NCBI GenBank assembly: GCA_030537835.1
Contig: JAUNVB010000013.1
Coordinates: 1 to 43,827, forward strand
Direction: 5' to 3'
Source: Andreesenia angusta
GTDB taxonomy: Bacteria > Bacillota > Clostridia > Tissierellales > Gottschalkiaceae
Length of the DNA stretch: 43,827 bases
The notes beneath the pieces were generated by a model, which had not been told where the DNA came from, did no database searches, and was given only the letters and a program-made list of their open reading frames with translations. This document shows, in pieces, positions 25,000 through 31,840 of this stretch (position 1 is its first letter; each line of letters opens with the position of its first letter). Made by a program: the position numbers and the translations under genes.

Positions 25000-25538
25000 T
25001 ATATATCGCCTCCTATATCGTGTATATTTTTAGATGAGATTAAATCTTCTCCAAATTCAGATTTGAGTTTTTTGACAATATCAACAAAAGTCAGGTTAGC
25101 ATACTCTCCATATAAATGTATTATATCTTCTTTTTCTTCTATTAAAAGCTCAAAAGAATAGTTATTTTTTAAAAAGTTTACAGTCTCAGTTGTACATACG
25201 AATTGTAGCTCGTACTCACTTTCTTTTAAGATTTGTTCAATAGATTTCATTATATCTTCTCTGATGACTTCATCTCTTTTTATATAATATACTATAAAGA
25301 TCTTAGACTTTTTAATAGCAACTAATAGAAGTACTGTAGTTATTGTAGTACCAACAACAGCTTCCGTAAGAGCGATATCTGGTGCTGCAAGAAGAACGTA
25401 TGCAAATGAAGCAGTAACTGACATTATACCGGAGAGTATAATTGATTTTCGCACTCTTGGAGTAATTATTGTAAATATTGCTAATACTATAATTACAATA
25501 AGAGTTATATCAATTACTGGATTCATTGAGCTCATCAT
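24999..25538 (-). CDS. DUF4040/MbhD-like antiporter subunit with extra soluble domain
   Basis: A protein of 179 residues. The first 80 or so form three helices including YVLLAAPDIALTEAVVGTTI, the DUF4040 signature shared with MbhD and the C-terminal part of MrpA. After KKSK come about 100 soluble residues (VIREDIMKSIEQILKE, YELQFVCTTETVNFLKNNY, ...LYGEYANLTFVDIVKKL) that are not part of MbhD as I know it and may be a regulatory domain on the cytoplasmic side. I start at ATG 25538, since GAGGAGG lies 6 bases upstream; it overlaps the MrpG gene by 29 bases. Confidence 0.8.
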   Translation of the reverse strand: MMSSMNPVIDITLIVIIVLAIFTIITPRVRKSIILSGIMSVTASFAYVLLAAPDIALTEAVVGTTITTVLLLVAIKKSKIFIVYYIKRDEVIREDIMKSIEQILKESEYELQFVCTTETVNFLKNNYSFELLIEEKEDIIHLYGEYANLTFVDIVKKLKSEFGEDLISSKNIHDIGGDI

Positions 25539-25833
25539 CAACAACCTCCTCTTTATGACCTGCTAGATGAGCAGATCTAAGTATTATATGTGTGGTTATA
25601 GGATTTATTAATAGACCAATAGAAATTAAAAGTAAAGTCTTAAGTGTAAAAAAGCTTAGGCCTTTTAAAAAACAGATACCAAGTAGAACCGTGAAAAATC
25701 CAACAGAGTCTACCATAGATGCAGCTAATATTGTCTTATTAAAAGTCTTAGAACCAAAAACTCCTAAAAAGCCAAATAGCATAAATATCAATCCCATTAT
25801 AATCGTAATATATCCTAATATATCAAAGAACAT
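25510..25833 (-). CDS. mrpG: Antiporter subunit G (MrpG/MbhC-like)
   Basis: A 107-residue membrane protein with three helices. The opening ILGYITIIMGLIFMLFGFLGVF, the segment MVDSVGFFTVLLGICFL and the later LLISIGLLINPITTHIILRSAHLAG are diagnostic of MrpG/MnhG. The start ATG overlaps the stop of the F gene by one base. It belongs to the E-F-G start of the operon, the order used in Mbh and Mrp-like modules of anaerobes. Confidence 0.88.
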   Translation of the reverse strand: MFFDILGYITIIMGLIFMLFGFLGVFGSKTFNKTILAASMVDSVGFFTVLLGICFLKGLSFFTLKTLLLISIGLLINPITTHIILRSAHLAGHKEEVVDDELNESSN

Positions 25834-26087
25834 TATAGATCACCTCTAGTATAAATGAATACAGCAACGAAAAGTGTTCCAACAAAGCCAAAGAGGGCAA
25901 AGGCTATGGCCACATCTAAGAATGCTGAATTATCTTTTAATGCAGAATATAATGCAATTCCTATTACTACTATAGAGGTAGCTATGCTAAGTCCAAGAAC
26001 ACCATCCCATATATTTAGATTTCTTACTATATATAGTCCGCAGAGCGCTAAGAGTATTGAAACTATTAGCAAGCAAAAATAGAGCAT
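25833..26087 (-). CDS. mrpF: Antiporter subunit F (MrpF/MbhB-like)
   Basis: An 84-residue membrane protein with three helices. GLYIVRNLNIWDGVLGLSIATSIVVIGIALY followed by DVAIAFALFGFVGTLFVAVFI is the MrpF/MnhF pattern, in which a membrane Asp (here in FLDVAIAFAL) is conserved. Its ATG directly follows the MrpE stop codon, and its own stop overlaps the G start, so translation is coupled. Confidence 0.9.
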   Translation of the reverse strand: MLYFCLLIVSILLALCGLYIVRNLNIWDGVLGLSIATSIVVIGIALYSALKDNSAFLDVAIAFALFGFVGTLFVAVFIYTRGDL

Positions 26088-26579
26088 TTATTCCACCTCT
26101 TCCTTTTTTAAACATTTAAAGCTATCTTCAATTTCTTTTTTTAATTCTTCTTTAGTCTTATTTTGAGTATTTAATGTCAAAACAGTAGCCTGTCTTCCAT
26201 CTTTTTCAATAGTTATAGTTCCAGGTGCAAGAGTTATACTACTACAGACTAAAGAATTTATAAAATCTTGCTTAGTTGGCAAATCAACTTTTACTATATT
26301 TACTATAAACTCTCTTCTCAATATAGCTCCTATTATTTGAAAAGCGGATTTATAGACTAGAAAAATCACTATACCAATATACTTTATAAAATTTAATATA
26401 TATTTGAAGCTTATATTAGGCATAGTTGAGTCAGAGATATACCTTTCTGCTACCATAAGTATTATTAAAGAAGTTACGAGTCCTGCGAACATGTATTCTA
26501 TTGAAAAACTCTCATTTAGAATACACCAAGTTAAGAAAATAAATATAGATAGTATCATTATAAAATTATGTCTTTTCAA
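26088..26579 (-). CDS. mrpE: Antiporter subunit E (MrpE/MbhA-like)
   Basis: A protein of 163 residues with two to three N-terminal helices and a cytoplasmic C-terminus. SSITLAPGTITIEKDGRQATVLTLNT is the family hallmark (LTPGT-type block). I start at TTG 26579: GGGGGTG lies 6 bases upstream on the minus strand, and the frame upstream to 26657 has no ribosome site. First gene of the seven-gene operon; its promoter must lie in 26600-26845, a gap shared with divergent leuC. Confidence 0.87.
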   Translation of the reverse strand: MKRHNFIMILSIFIFLTWCILNESFSIEYMFAGLVTSLIILMVAERYISDSTMPNISFKYILNFIKYIGIVIFLVYKSAFQIIGAILRREFIVNIVKVDLPTKQDFINSLVCSSITLAPGTITIEKDGRQATVLTLNTQNKTKEELKKEIEDSFKCLKKEEVE

Positions 26580-26744
26580 TTTTCTCACCCCCAATTTAGG
26601 AAACGATTTTCCTATCACTATATAATAGAATCTCCTCTTTATCAATAGTAAAAACAAAAACCTAATATAAGTAAATACCTACGTATTTCATTATAATATT
26701 AAAACGAATAAAATTCATATAAATTTAATCAAAATTTGCATTTT

Positions 26745-26773
26745 TTGTGTTTTTATGAACTATTTATGATAAT
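26745..26773 (+). promoter_or_regulatory. Possible promoter of leuCD
   Basis: TTGTGT at 26745-26750 and GATAAT at 26768-26773, exactly 17 bases apart and about 73 bases before leuC. Both hexamers are imperfect. No T-box or long attenuator is visible in the leader. Confidence 0.4.
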
Positions 26774-26845
26774 ATATTCTTTAGAAGATTTAGTATTTTT
26801 AATAATATATTATTAAAAGAGGAGACTTAATGAGAGGTGGAAAAA

Positions 26846-28255
26846 ATGTCAGGAAAAACACTATATGAAAAAATTTGGGACAAGCATTTAGTTGAGTCCA
26901 CAGAAGATCAAAACTTAATATATATAGATCTTCATTTATTACATGAGGTTACTTCACCTCAGGCATTCGAAGGGTTGAGAATGCATGGTAGAAAAGTTAG
27001 AAGACCAGAGTACACATATGCTACGGTTGATCACAATGTTCCTACTAAAGACAGATACAATATAGAAGATCCGATTTCTAAAAAGCAAATAGATACTTTA
27101 ACATCTAATTGTGAAGAATTTGGAGTTAATTTCTATGGACTTGATAGTGAGGACCAGGGAATTGTTCATGTTATAGGGCCAGAGTTAGGGTTAACTCTAC
27201 CAGGAAAGACGATTGTATGTGGAGATAGTCATACTGCAACACATGGAGCTTTTGGTGCATTAGCCTTTGGAATAGGAACTAGTGAAGTTGAACATGTGCT
27301 TGCAACTCAAACATTACCACAGAAAAAATCAAAGACGATGAAAGTAGAGTTTAAAGGATCATTAAAAGAAGGTGTAACAGCTAAAGATATGATATTAGGT
27401 CTTATAAGTAAATATGGGACCGATTTTGCTACCGGTTATGTAATGGAGTTTACAGGAGATGCTATAAAAAATCTTTCTATGGAAGGTAGAATGACAGTTT
27501 GTAATATGGCTATAGAAGCAGGGGCAAGAGCTGGATTAATTGCACCAGATGAGATTACATTTGAATATATAAAGGGAAGAAAACACGCTCCTAAAGGTGA
27601 GGAATTTGAGAAGGCAGTTGAAGAATGGAAGAAATTAGCTACAGATGAAGATGCAAAATATGATGATATTGTAGAGTTTGATCTAGATAGTTTAGAGCCT
27701 CAAGTGACTTGGGGAACTAGTCCAGGAATGGGAGCTTCTATAAATGAATCAGTTCCTACTTTAGAAAGTTTTGACAATGATATACAGAAAGGATCAGCTG
27801 AAAAAGCACTTGATTATATGGGCTTAGAAGGTGGAATTCCTATAAAAGATATAAATATAGACTATGTTTTCATAGGTTCTTGTACTAACGGAAGAATAGA
27901 GGATTTAAGAGCAGCAGCTGAAGTGGCAAAAGGAAGAAAAGTTTCAGAAAGTGTTACTGCTATAGTTGTGCCTGGTTCACAAAAAGTTAAAGAGAGAGCA
28001 GAAAAAGAAGGGCTTGATAAGATATTTGAAGAAGCTGGATTTGAATGGAGAGAATCAGGATGCTCTATGTGCTTAGCTATGAATCCAGATGTTTTAAAGC
28101 CAGGACAGAGATGCGCATCTACTTCAAATAGAAATTTTGAAGGTAGACAAGGACGTGACAGTAGAACTCATCTTGTATCTCCTGCTATGGCAGCAGCTGC
28201 AGCAATTGCTGGACATTTCGTTGATGTAAGAAAAATAGATGAGGAAATAGAATAG
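26846..28255 (+). CDS. leuC: 3-isopropylmalate dehydratase large subunit
   Basis: A 469-residue 4Fe-4S enzyme of the aconitase family, bacterial LeuC type, which with LeuD isomerises 2-isopropylmalate to 3-isopropylmalate in leucine synthesis. Cluster ligands are Cys346 (GSCTNGR), Cys406 and Cys409 (GCSMC). [34 protein letters not shown] is the usual substrate block. The start is ATG 26846 after AGAGGTGG; the frame from GTG 26837 lies inside that ribosome site. It is followed by leuD after 16 bases. No leuA or leuB is in the window, so the pair is separated from the rest of the pathway. Confidence 0.95.
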   Translation: MSGKTLYEKIWDKHLVESTEDQNLIYIDLHLLHEVTSPQAFEGLRMHGRKVRRPEYTYATVDHNVPTKDRYNIEDPISKKQIDTLTSNCEEFGVNFYGLDSEDQGIVHVIGPELGLTLPGKTIVCGDSHTATHGAFGALAFGIGTSEVEHVLATQTLPQKKSKTMKVEFKGSLKEGVTAKDMILGLISKYGTDFATGYVMEFTGDAIKNLSMEGRMTVCNMAIEAGARAGLIAPDEITFEYIKGRKHAPKGEEFEKAVEEWKKLATDEDAKYDDIVEFDLDSLEPQVTWGTSPGMGASINESVPTLESFDNDIQKGSAEKALDYMGLEGGIPIKDINIDYVFIGSCTNGRIEDLRAAAEVAKGRKVSESVTAIVVPGSQKVKERAEKEGLDKIFEEAGFEWRESGCSMCLAMNPDVLKPGQRCASTSNRNFEGRQGRDSRTHLVSPAMAAAAAIAGHFVDVRKIDEEIE

Positions 28256-28271
28256 TCAAGGAGGAAATATA

Positions 28272-28868
28272 ATGGAACCATTAATAAAAGTTAAAGGGAT
28301 TGTAACTCCTATGGATAGAGCTAATGTAGATACTGATGCTATAATACCTAAACAATTTCTAAAGAGAATAGAGAGAACTGGATTTGGACAATTTTTATTC
28401 TATGAATTCAGATACGATAAAGATGGAAATGAAATAAAAGATTTCGAATTAAATCAAGACAAATATAAAGGGTCGAATATATTAATAGCTAGAGATAATT
28501 TTGGCTGTGGCTCTTCTAGAGAACATGCTCCATGGGCTCTTGAAGATTATGGCTTTAGAGTTATAATAGCACCATCATTTGCAGATATATTTTATAATAA
28601 TTGCTTTAATAATGGTATATTACCAATAGTATTATCTGAAGAAGAATTAGATAAATTATTTGAAAAGACAAAAGATGGAAAAATATATGAATTAGAAGTA
28701 GATTTAGAAGATAAAATCATAAGAGATGATGAAGGTTTAGAAATACCATTCGATATAGATGATTTTAGAAGAAAGAAATTATTAGAAGGATTAGACGATA
28801 TTGGTATTACATTAGGAAAGATTGATATAATAGAAAAATTTGAAAAAAATCATGTAAATTATATATAA
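28272..28868 (+). CDS. leuD: 3-isopropylmalate dehydratase small subunit
   Basis: A 198-residue swivelling-domain subunit. [31 protein letters not shown] near the N-terminus and [33 protein letters not shown] in the middle are typical LeuD blocks, the latter forming the active-site loop. Length matches E. coli-type LeuD. It follows leuC with a strong GGAGG ribosome site and is ended by a compact terminator. Confidence 0.95.
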   Translation: MEPLIKVKGIVTPMDRANVDTDAIIPKQFLKRIERTGFGQFLFYEFRYDKDGNEIKDFELNQDKYKGSNILIARDNFGCGSSREHAPWALEDYGFRVIIAPSFADIFYNNCFNNGILPIVLSEEELDKLFEKTKDGKIYELEVDLEDKIIRDDEGLEIPFDIDDFRRKKLLEGLDDIGITLGKIDIIEKFEKNHVNYI

Positions 28869-28895
28869 AAAAAGCACCATATGGTGCTTTTTTTT
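28869..28895. terminator. Terminator of leuCD
   Basis: AAAGCACCAT/ATGGTGCTTT is a perfect palindrome at 28871-28890 with A and T runs on either side, so it works in both directions; the convergent rhodanese gene ends inside its T run. Confidence 0.9.
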
Positions 28896-29193
28896 ATATT
28901 AAACTATTATAGTAGGCATTTATTCCGCCTTCTAAAACGATTGCGTCTTTGCCTGCATTTTTTAATACTGAAGCTATTCTTCTAGCTCTTATTCCAACGG
29001 CACAAACTATAAATAAAGGAATATTATCTGGCAACTCATCGATATTATCTTGAATCTCTTCAATAGGCATATTTACACTATTTTCTATCATTCGCATTCG
29101 ACGTATTTCACCAAAAGATCTAATATCTATTATCATATACTCTTTATTTGATTCTAAGAATTTTTTAAAGTCTTTGACTTCTATCGTGTCCAT
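28894..29193 (-). CDS. Single-domain rhodanese
   Basis: A 99-residue cytoplasmic sulfurtransferase. YMIIDIRSFGEI (about 19-30) is the CH2A-type block, and the active-site loop is Cys64-A-V-G-I-Arg69, which carries persulfide sulfur. EGGINAYY is the usual C-terminal motif. The gene is divergent from a CsoR-family repressor, an arrangement seen in persulfide-responsive loci such as cst, so a role in sulfane-sulfur handling under that repressor is likely (inference). An extended -10 promoter lies about 30 bases upstream. Confidence 0.9.
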   Translation of the reverse strand: MDTIEVKDFKKFLESNKEYMIIDIRSFGEIRRMRMIENSVNMPIEEIQDNIDELPDNIPLFIVCAVGIRARRIASVLKNAGKDAIVLEGGINAYYNSLI

Positions 29194-29223
29194 ATTAACA
29201 CCTCATTAAATTAAGATAATAAG

Positions 29224-29232
29224 ATTATACCA
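29224..29232 (-). promoter_or_regulatory. Extended -10 promoter of the rhodanese gene
   Basis: On the minus strand TGGTATAAT fits TGnTATAAT, about 30 bases before the rhodanese start. No clear -35. CTAT-TGTT-ATAG, a partial dyad at 29237-29248, lies just upstream of it. Confidence 0.55.
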
Positions 29233-29268
29233 TATACTATTGTTATAGCAGTGTGAATAATATTATCG

Positions 29269-29297
29269 TTGACTACTCAAGAAAAAAATAGTACTAT
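29269..29297 (+). promoter_or_regulatory. SigA promoter of the CsoR-family repressor gene
   Basis: TTGACT (29269-29274) and TACTAT (29292-29297) with a 17-base spacer, about 50 bases before the start codon. The -10 lies inside a perfect ten-base palindrome (29288-29297). Confidence 0.6.
29288..29297. promoter_or_regulatory. Candidate operator palindrome
   Basis: ATAGTACTAT is a perfect palindrome covering the -10 box of the repressor promoter, as expected of an autoregulatory site. It is short and AT-rich, and unlike the G-C tract operators known for CsoR, so it is only a candidate. The CTAT..ATAG dyad at 29237-29248 shares its half-site. Confidence 0.35.
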
Positions 29298-29347
29298 TAT
29301 ATATAATAGAATGATATTTATAATCAATATAATATAGAGGTGAAAAA

Positions 29348-29608
29348 ATGGATTCATCTAAATTAAATAGAAGAATTAATAAAGTAATAGGACAATTAAA
29401 TGCAGTGAATAGAATGTTAGAAGAAGGAAGACCTTGTGAAGACATATTAATTCAATTAAATGCATCTAAGAAAGCTATACATAAAGTAGGTCAAGTACTT
29501 CTTGAGCAAGAACTGGATATGATAATAGAAGATAAGATTGAGATAGGAGAAGTAAAAGAAATAAGCAATTCATTTAAAAAATCGCTCGATTTATTTTCTA
29601 GATTGTAA
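29348..29608 (+). CDS. CsoR/RcnR-family transcriptional repressor with a single cysteine
   Basis: An 86-residue helical repressor (DUF156/Trns_repr_metal). LNRRINKVIGQLNAVNRMLEEGRPCEDILIQLNASKKAIHKVG is the family pattern and Cys30 is the conserved first ligand. The residues that in copper CsoR are His and Cys in the second helix (H61, C65) read Glu and Ile in LLEQELDMII, and there is no second Cys as in persulfide sensor CstR. So neither the Cu(I) site nor the CstR dithiol is complete. It sits head to head with the rhodanese gene. It may sense a sulfur or electrophile species by Cys30 across the dimer (inference). Confidence 0.85.
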   Translation: MDSSKLNRRINKVIGQLNAVNRMLEEGRPCEDILIQLNASKKAIHKVGQVLLEQELDMIIEDKIEIGEVKEISNSFKKSLDLFSRL

Positions 29609-29609
29609 T

Positions 29610-30293
29610 TTAGACTCTATATATTTTTAATAAAGAGTTTAAAAAATTTATAAGAGAATTTATGAGTAGATTAAAATTTTTTATATTGAATACCGGATTT
29701 CTATAATCAGATGATATTTCTAATTGAAGAGCCGGTGTATTAAAATTATTTGCTATATAATTACTAACAGTATAAGGTTTGCTAGCTTTAAATTTATAAT
29801 CTACTTTTAGATCTTTTATATTATATTTATTTAATGAATCAATTATTAGATCCAGAATGAATCTGTCGTTTAAAAGATTTTTTCCATAATTAGAACCAAT
29901 TTCTATATGGTATCCTCTAAATCCAGCATCCGTACTACTCAACATACCATGAAGATCTAGAACGAATTTTATATCATTAGAGTCAATTATATCTCCAATA
30001 GTATCTTTATATCTAGTATAAAGAATATAATTATCATCTATACCATCATTACAGAGTTTAGTTATCATATGACAATCAATATGTTCTGAGAGTATCTCTG
30101 CAATAGTTCCTGTATATCTCTCACCCATTTTCAACTTTCCTTCTCTATTTTGATTTACGGAATGAGGTGCTGATATCAATATAGGATTTCTCCCATCTAA
30201 ATATTTTATAGGATTTCCATAAGTACCATCAAAGCTATTAGCACCATATTTCTCTTCTCTTTTTATCAGATAATTTAAATCAAATTCTAACAT
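29610..30293 (-). CDS. N-formylglutamate amidohydrolase-like protein
   Basis: A 227-residue cytoplasmic protein. ILISAPHSVNQ (about 38-48), FVLDLHGM (about 108-115) and TPALQLEIS (about 186-194) correspond to the metal-binding and catalytic blocks of the FGase family, which hydrolyses N-formylglutamate or related N-acyl amino acids. The family also contains uncharacterised peptidoglycan-related amidases, and no histidine-degradation genes are nearby, so the substrate is open. The stop codon is 1 base from that of the CsoR-family gene on the other strand, with no terminator between them. Confidence 0.8.
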   Translation of the reverse strand: MLEFDLNYLIKREEKYGANSFDGTYGNPIKYLDGRNPILISAPHSVNQNREGKLKMGERYTGTIAEILSEHIDCHMITKLCNDGIDDNYILYTRYKDTIGDIIDSNDIKFVLDLHGMLSSTDAGFRGYHIEIGSNYGKNLLNDRFILDLIIDSLNKYNIKDLKVDYKFKASKPYTVSNYIANNFNTPALQLEISSDYRNPVFNIKNFNLLINSLINFLNSLLKIYRV

Positions 30294-30458
30294 AATTACA
30301 AATCCTTTCTCAGCTTATATATTATAATATATTTTATCATAATAGATATGATGCAATAAATAATATAAAATATTTCTTTTAATTTCTTAAGAATAGGGTA
30401 ATATATATAAGTAAGGCAAAAAATATTTCTACTGATCAATATGAAAGGAGCATAGATT

Positions 30459-30806
30459 ATGAGCGAAGATAAAAATCAAATAAAATCATTTATAATTAGA
30501 ATCATAATGACGGCTATTGTATTAGCTATAAGTGCATTTTTAACACCTGGATTCAGGATTAATGGTATTGGAACACTTATTCTAGCTACTATAGTAATTA
30601 TAGTAATAAGTTTCGCTCTTGAGAGTATGATAGGTGTAGGAGCTAATCCTTTTGGAAGAGGTATTGCAGGCTTCGTTGTATCAGTAATAGTTTTAATACT
30701 GACATCAAAATTAGTAAATGGTTTTCATATTGGACTATTTTCTGCTATAATAGGTTCATTGATTATTGGGATAATAAATGCAATAATACCGAGTAAAACG
30801 TTTTAA
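30459..30806 (+). CDS. Phage_holin_4_2/YvlD-like membrane protein
   Basis: A 115-residue membrane protein with four helices. FLTPGFRINGIGTLILATIVIIVIS and IGSLIIGIINAII are the blocks of the Phage_holin_4_2 family, whose chromosomal members (B. subtilis YvlD) are envelope-stress proteins rather than phage lysis proteins. No phage gene is present in the window. It has AAAGGAG before ATG and lies 27 bases upstream of the parvulin gene, likely in one transcript. Confidence 0.85.
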   Translation: MSEDKNQIKSFIIRIIMTAIVLAISAFLTPGFRINGIGTLILATIVIIVISFALESMIGVGANPFGRGIAGFVVSVIVLILTSKLVNGFHIGLFSAIIGSLIIGIINAIIPSKTF

Positions 30807-30833
30807 ATTAATTGAAAAATTTGGAGGATGATT

Positions 30834-31580
30834 ATGGATAAGAAAGTATTTGCAGTAGTAGGGGATAAAGAGATTACAAAGAGAGATGTAGAAGAGTTTT
30901 TACACAATATAGGGCCACAAAATGCAGCTCAATTTCAGGGAGAAGAAGGAAATAAGAGAGTAGTTGATGAATTAGTAAATCATGAATTAATGTTCTTAGA
31001 TGCGAAAGAAAATGGATTAGATCAAGATGATATATATATAAAAGAAGTAAAGAGAATGCAGGATAATCTATTAAAGCAGTATGCAATTCAAAAATTATTA
31101 TCTGATGTTAAAGTAGATGATCAAGAAGTTAAAGATTTTTATGAGAAGAACAAATCATTTATTGCTCAACCTGAGAAGATGAGAGCCAGTCATATTTTAG
31201 TTGAGACTGAAGAAAAAGCAAAAGAGATAATCAAAAGTATTGAGGATGGAGCTTCTTTTGAAGAGAAAGCAAAAGAGTTTTCAACTTGCCCATCTAAAGA
31301 GAATGGTGGAGATTTAGGAGAATTCCCAAAGGGAAGCATGGTTCCAGAATTTGAGGCGGCAGCTTCTTCAATGGAAATAGGAGAAATAAGTAAAGAGCCA
31401 GTAAAAACTCAATTTGGATATCATTTAATAAAACTTGTAGATAAAAAAGAAGCCTATACTCCAGATTTTGAAGAAGTAAAGGATCAAGTAAAAGAGCAAG
31501 CATTATTAGCTAAGCAAGAAAAAGTTTATTTTGAAAAGCTTAATGAATTAAAAGAGAAATATGATATAGATTATAAATAA
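30834..31580 (+). CDS. Cytoplasmic parvulin-type peptidyl-prolyl isomerase
   Basis: A 248-residue protein with an N-terminal SurA/PrsA-like chaperone segment (KEITKRDVEEFLHNIG ... RVVDELVNHELMFLDAKENG) and one parvulin domain: MRASHILVETEEKAKEII, then CPSKENGGDLGEFPKGSMVPEFEAAA and TQFGYHLIKLVDKKE. It has neither signal peptide nor lipobox, so unlike PrsA it works inside the cell. ATG 30834 is chosen because GGAGG (30823-30827) lies 6 bases before it; an ATG two codons upstream overlaps that site. The transcript ends at a strong terminator. Confidence 0.9.
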   Translation: MDKKVFAVVGDKEITKRDVEEFLHNIGPQNAAQFQGEEGNKRVVDELVNHELMFLDAKENGLDQDDIYIKEVKRMQDNLLKQYAIQKLLSDVKVDDQEVKDFYEKNKSFIAQPEKMRASHILVETEEKAKEIIKSIEDGASFEEKAKEFSTCPSKENGGDLGEFPKGSMVPEFEAAASSMEIGEISKEPVKTQFGYHLIKLVDKKEAYTPDFEEVKDQVKEQALLAKQEKVYFEKLNELKEKYDIDYK

Positions 31581-31594
31581 TTTATAATTTTGCA

Positions 31595-31646
31595 TAAAAA
31601 AGAGCACTCGTAATTAGACTCGTTTCTAACTAGGTGCTCTTTTTAA
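31595..31646 (+). terminator. Terminator after the parvulin gene
   Basis: AAAAAGAGCAC pairs with GTGCTCTTTTT, with an inner TTAGA/TCTAA pairing and a T run at 31640-31644. Confidence 0.88.
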
Positions 31647-31695
31647 AAAAATATCTCTATAATGGGATTATATTATAAGAAAATCCTAGAAAACG

Positions 31696-31724
31696 TTGTC
31701 AGAAATCTATATAAATGCTATAAT
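31696..31724 (+). promoter_or_regulatory. Strong SigA promoter of the nucleobase permease gene
   Basis: TTGTCA (31696-31701), 17 bases, TATAAT (31719-31724) with TG-C before the -10, i.e. an extended near-consensus promoter. Transcription should start near 31731, leaving a leader of about 110 bases. Confidence 0.8.
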
Positions 31725-31741
31725 TGAGTCAGTACAAAAAA

Positions 31742-31813
31742 GAAGCCGATATAGAAATGTGAATATGATTACTTAATTTATATCGTTTTTACATAAAATA
31801 TGTAATCGGTTTC
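31742..31813 (+). promoter_or_regulatory. Structured 5' leader with two competing folds
   Basis: Fold 1: GAAGCCGAT (31742-31750) pairs with ATCGGTTTC (31805-31813), nine pairs with one G-T. It encloses a short helix at 31751-31755/31777-31781 and a hairpin TACATA-AAA-TATGTA (31790-31804), giving a three-way junction. Fold 2: CGATATA-containing 31747-31755 pairs with 31777-31785, and the loop GATTAC (31767-31772) can pair with GTAATC (31802-31807), a pseudoknot that breaks fold 1. The ribosome site TGGAGGG follows at 31827. The layout suggests a riboswitch or other conditional leader for the downstream permease, but it lacks the conserved bases of the purine aptamer. No terminator is present, so control would be translational. 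Confidence 0.5.
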
Positions 31814-31840
31814 ATAAAAATTTTAATGGAGGGATAGATT

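Noticed and set aside
26831-26870. Small leader ORF overlapping the leuC start (ATG 26830)
   Set aside because: Thirteen codons without leucine enrichment, reading through the real ribosome site of leuC; no attenuator hairpin found.
30459-30806. Prophage holin
   Set aside because: The Phage_holin_4_2 family has chromosomal YvlD-type members, and no other phage gene is nearby.
31742-31813. Purine riboswitch
   Set aside because: Size and three-way topology are similar, but the conserved junction and loop bases of that aptamer are missing.
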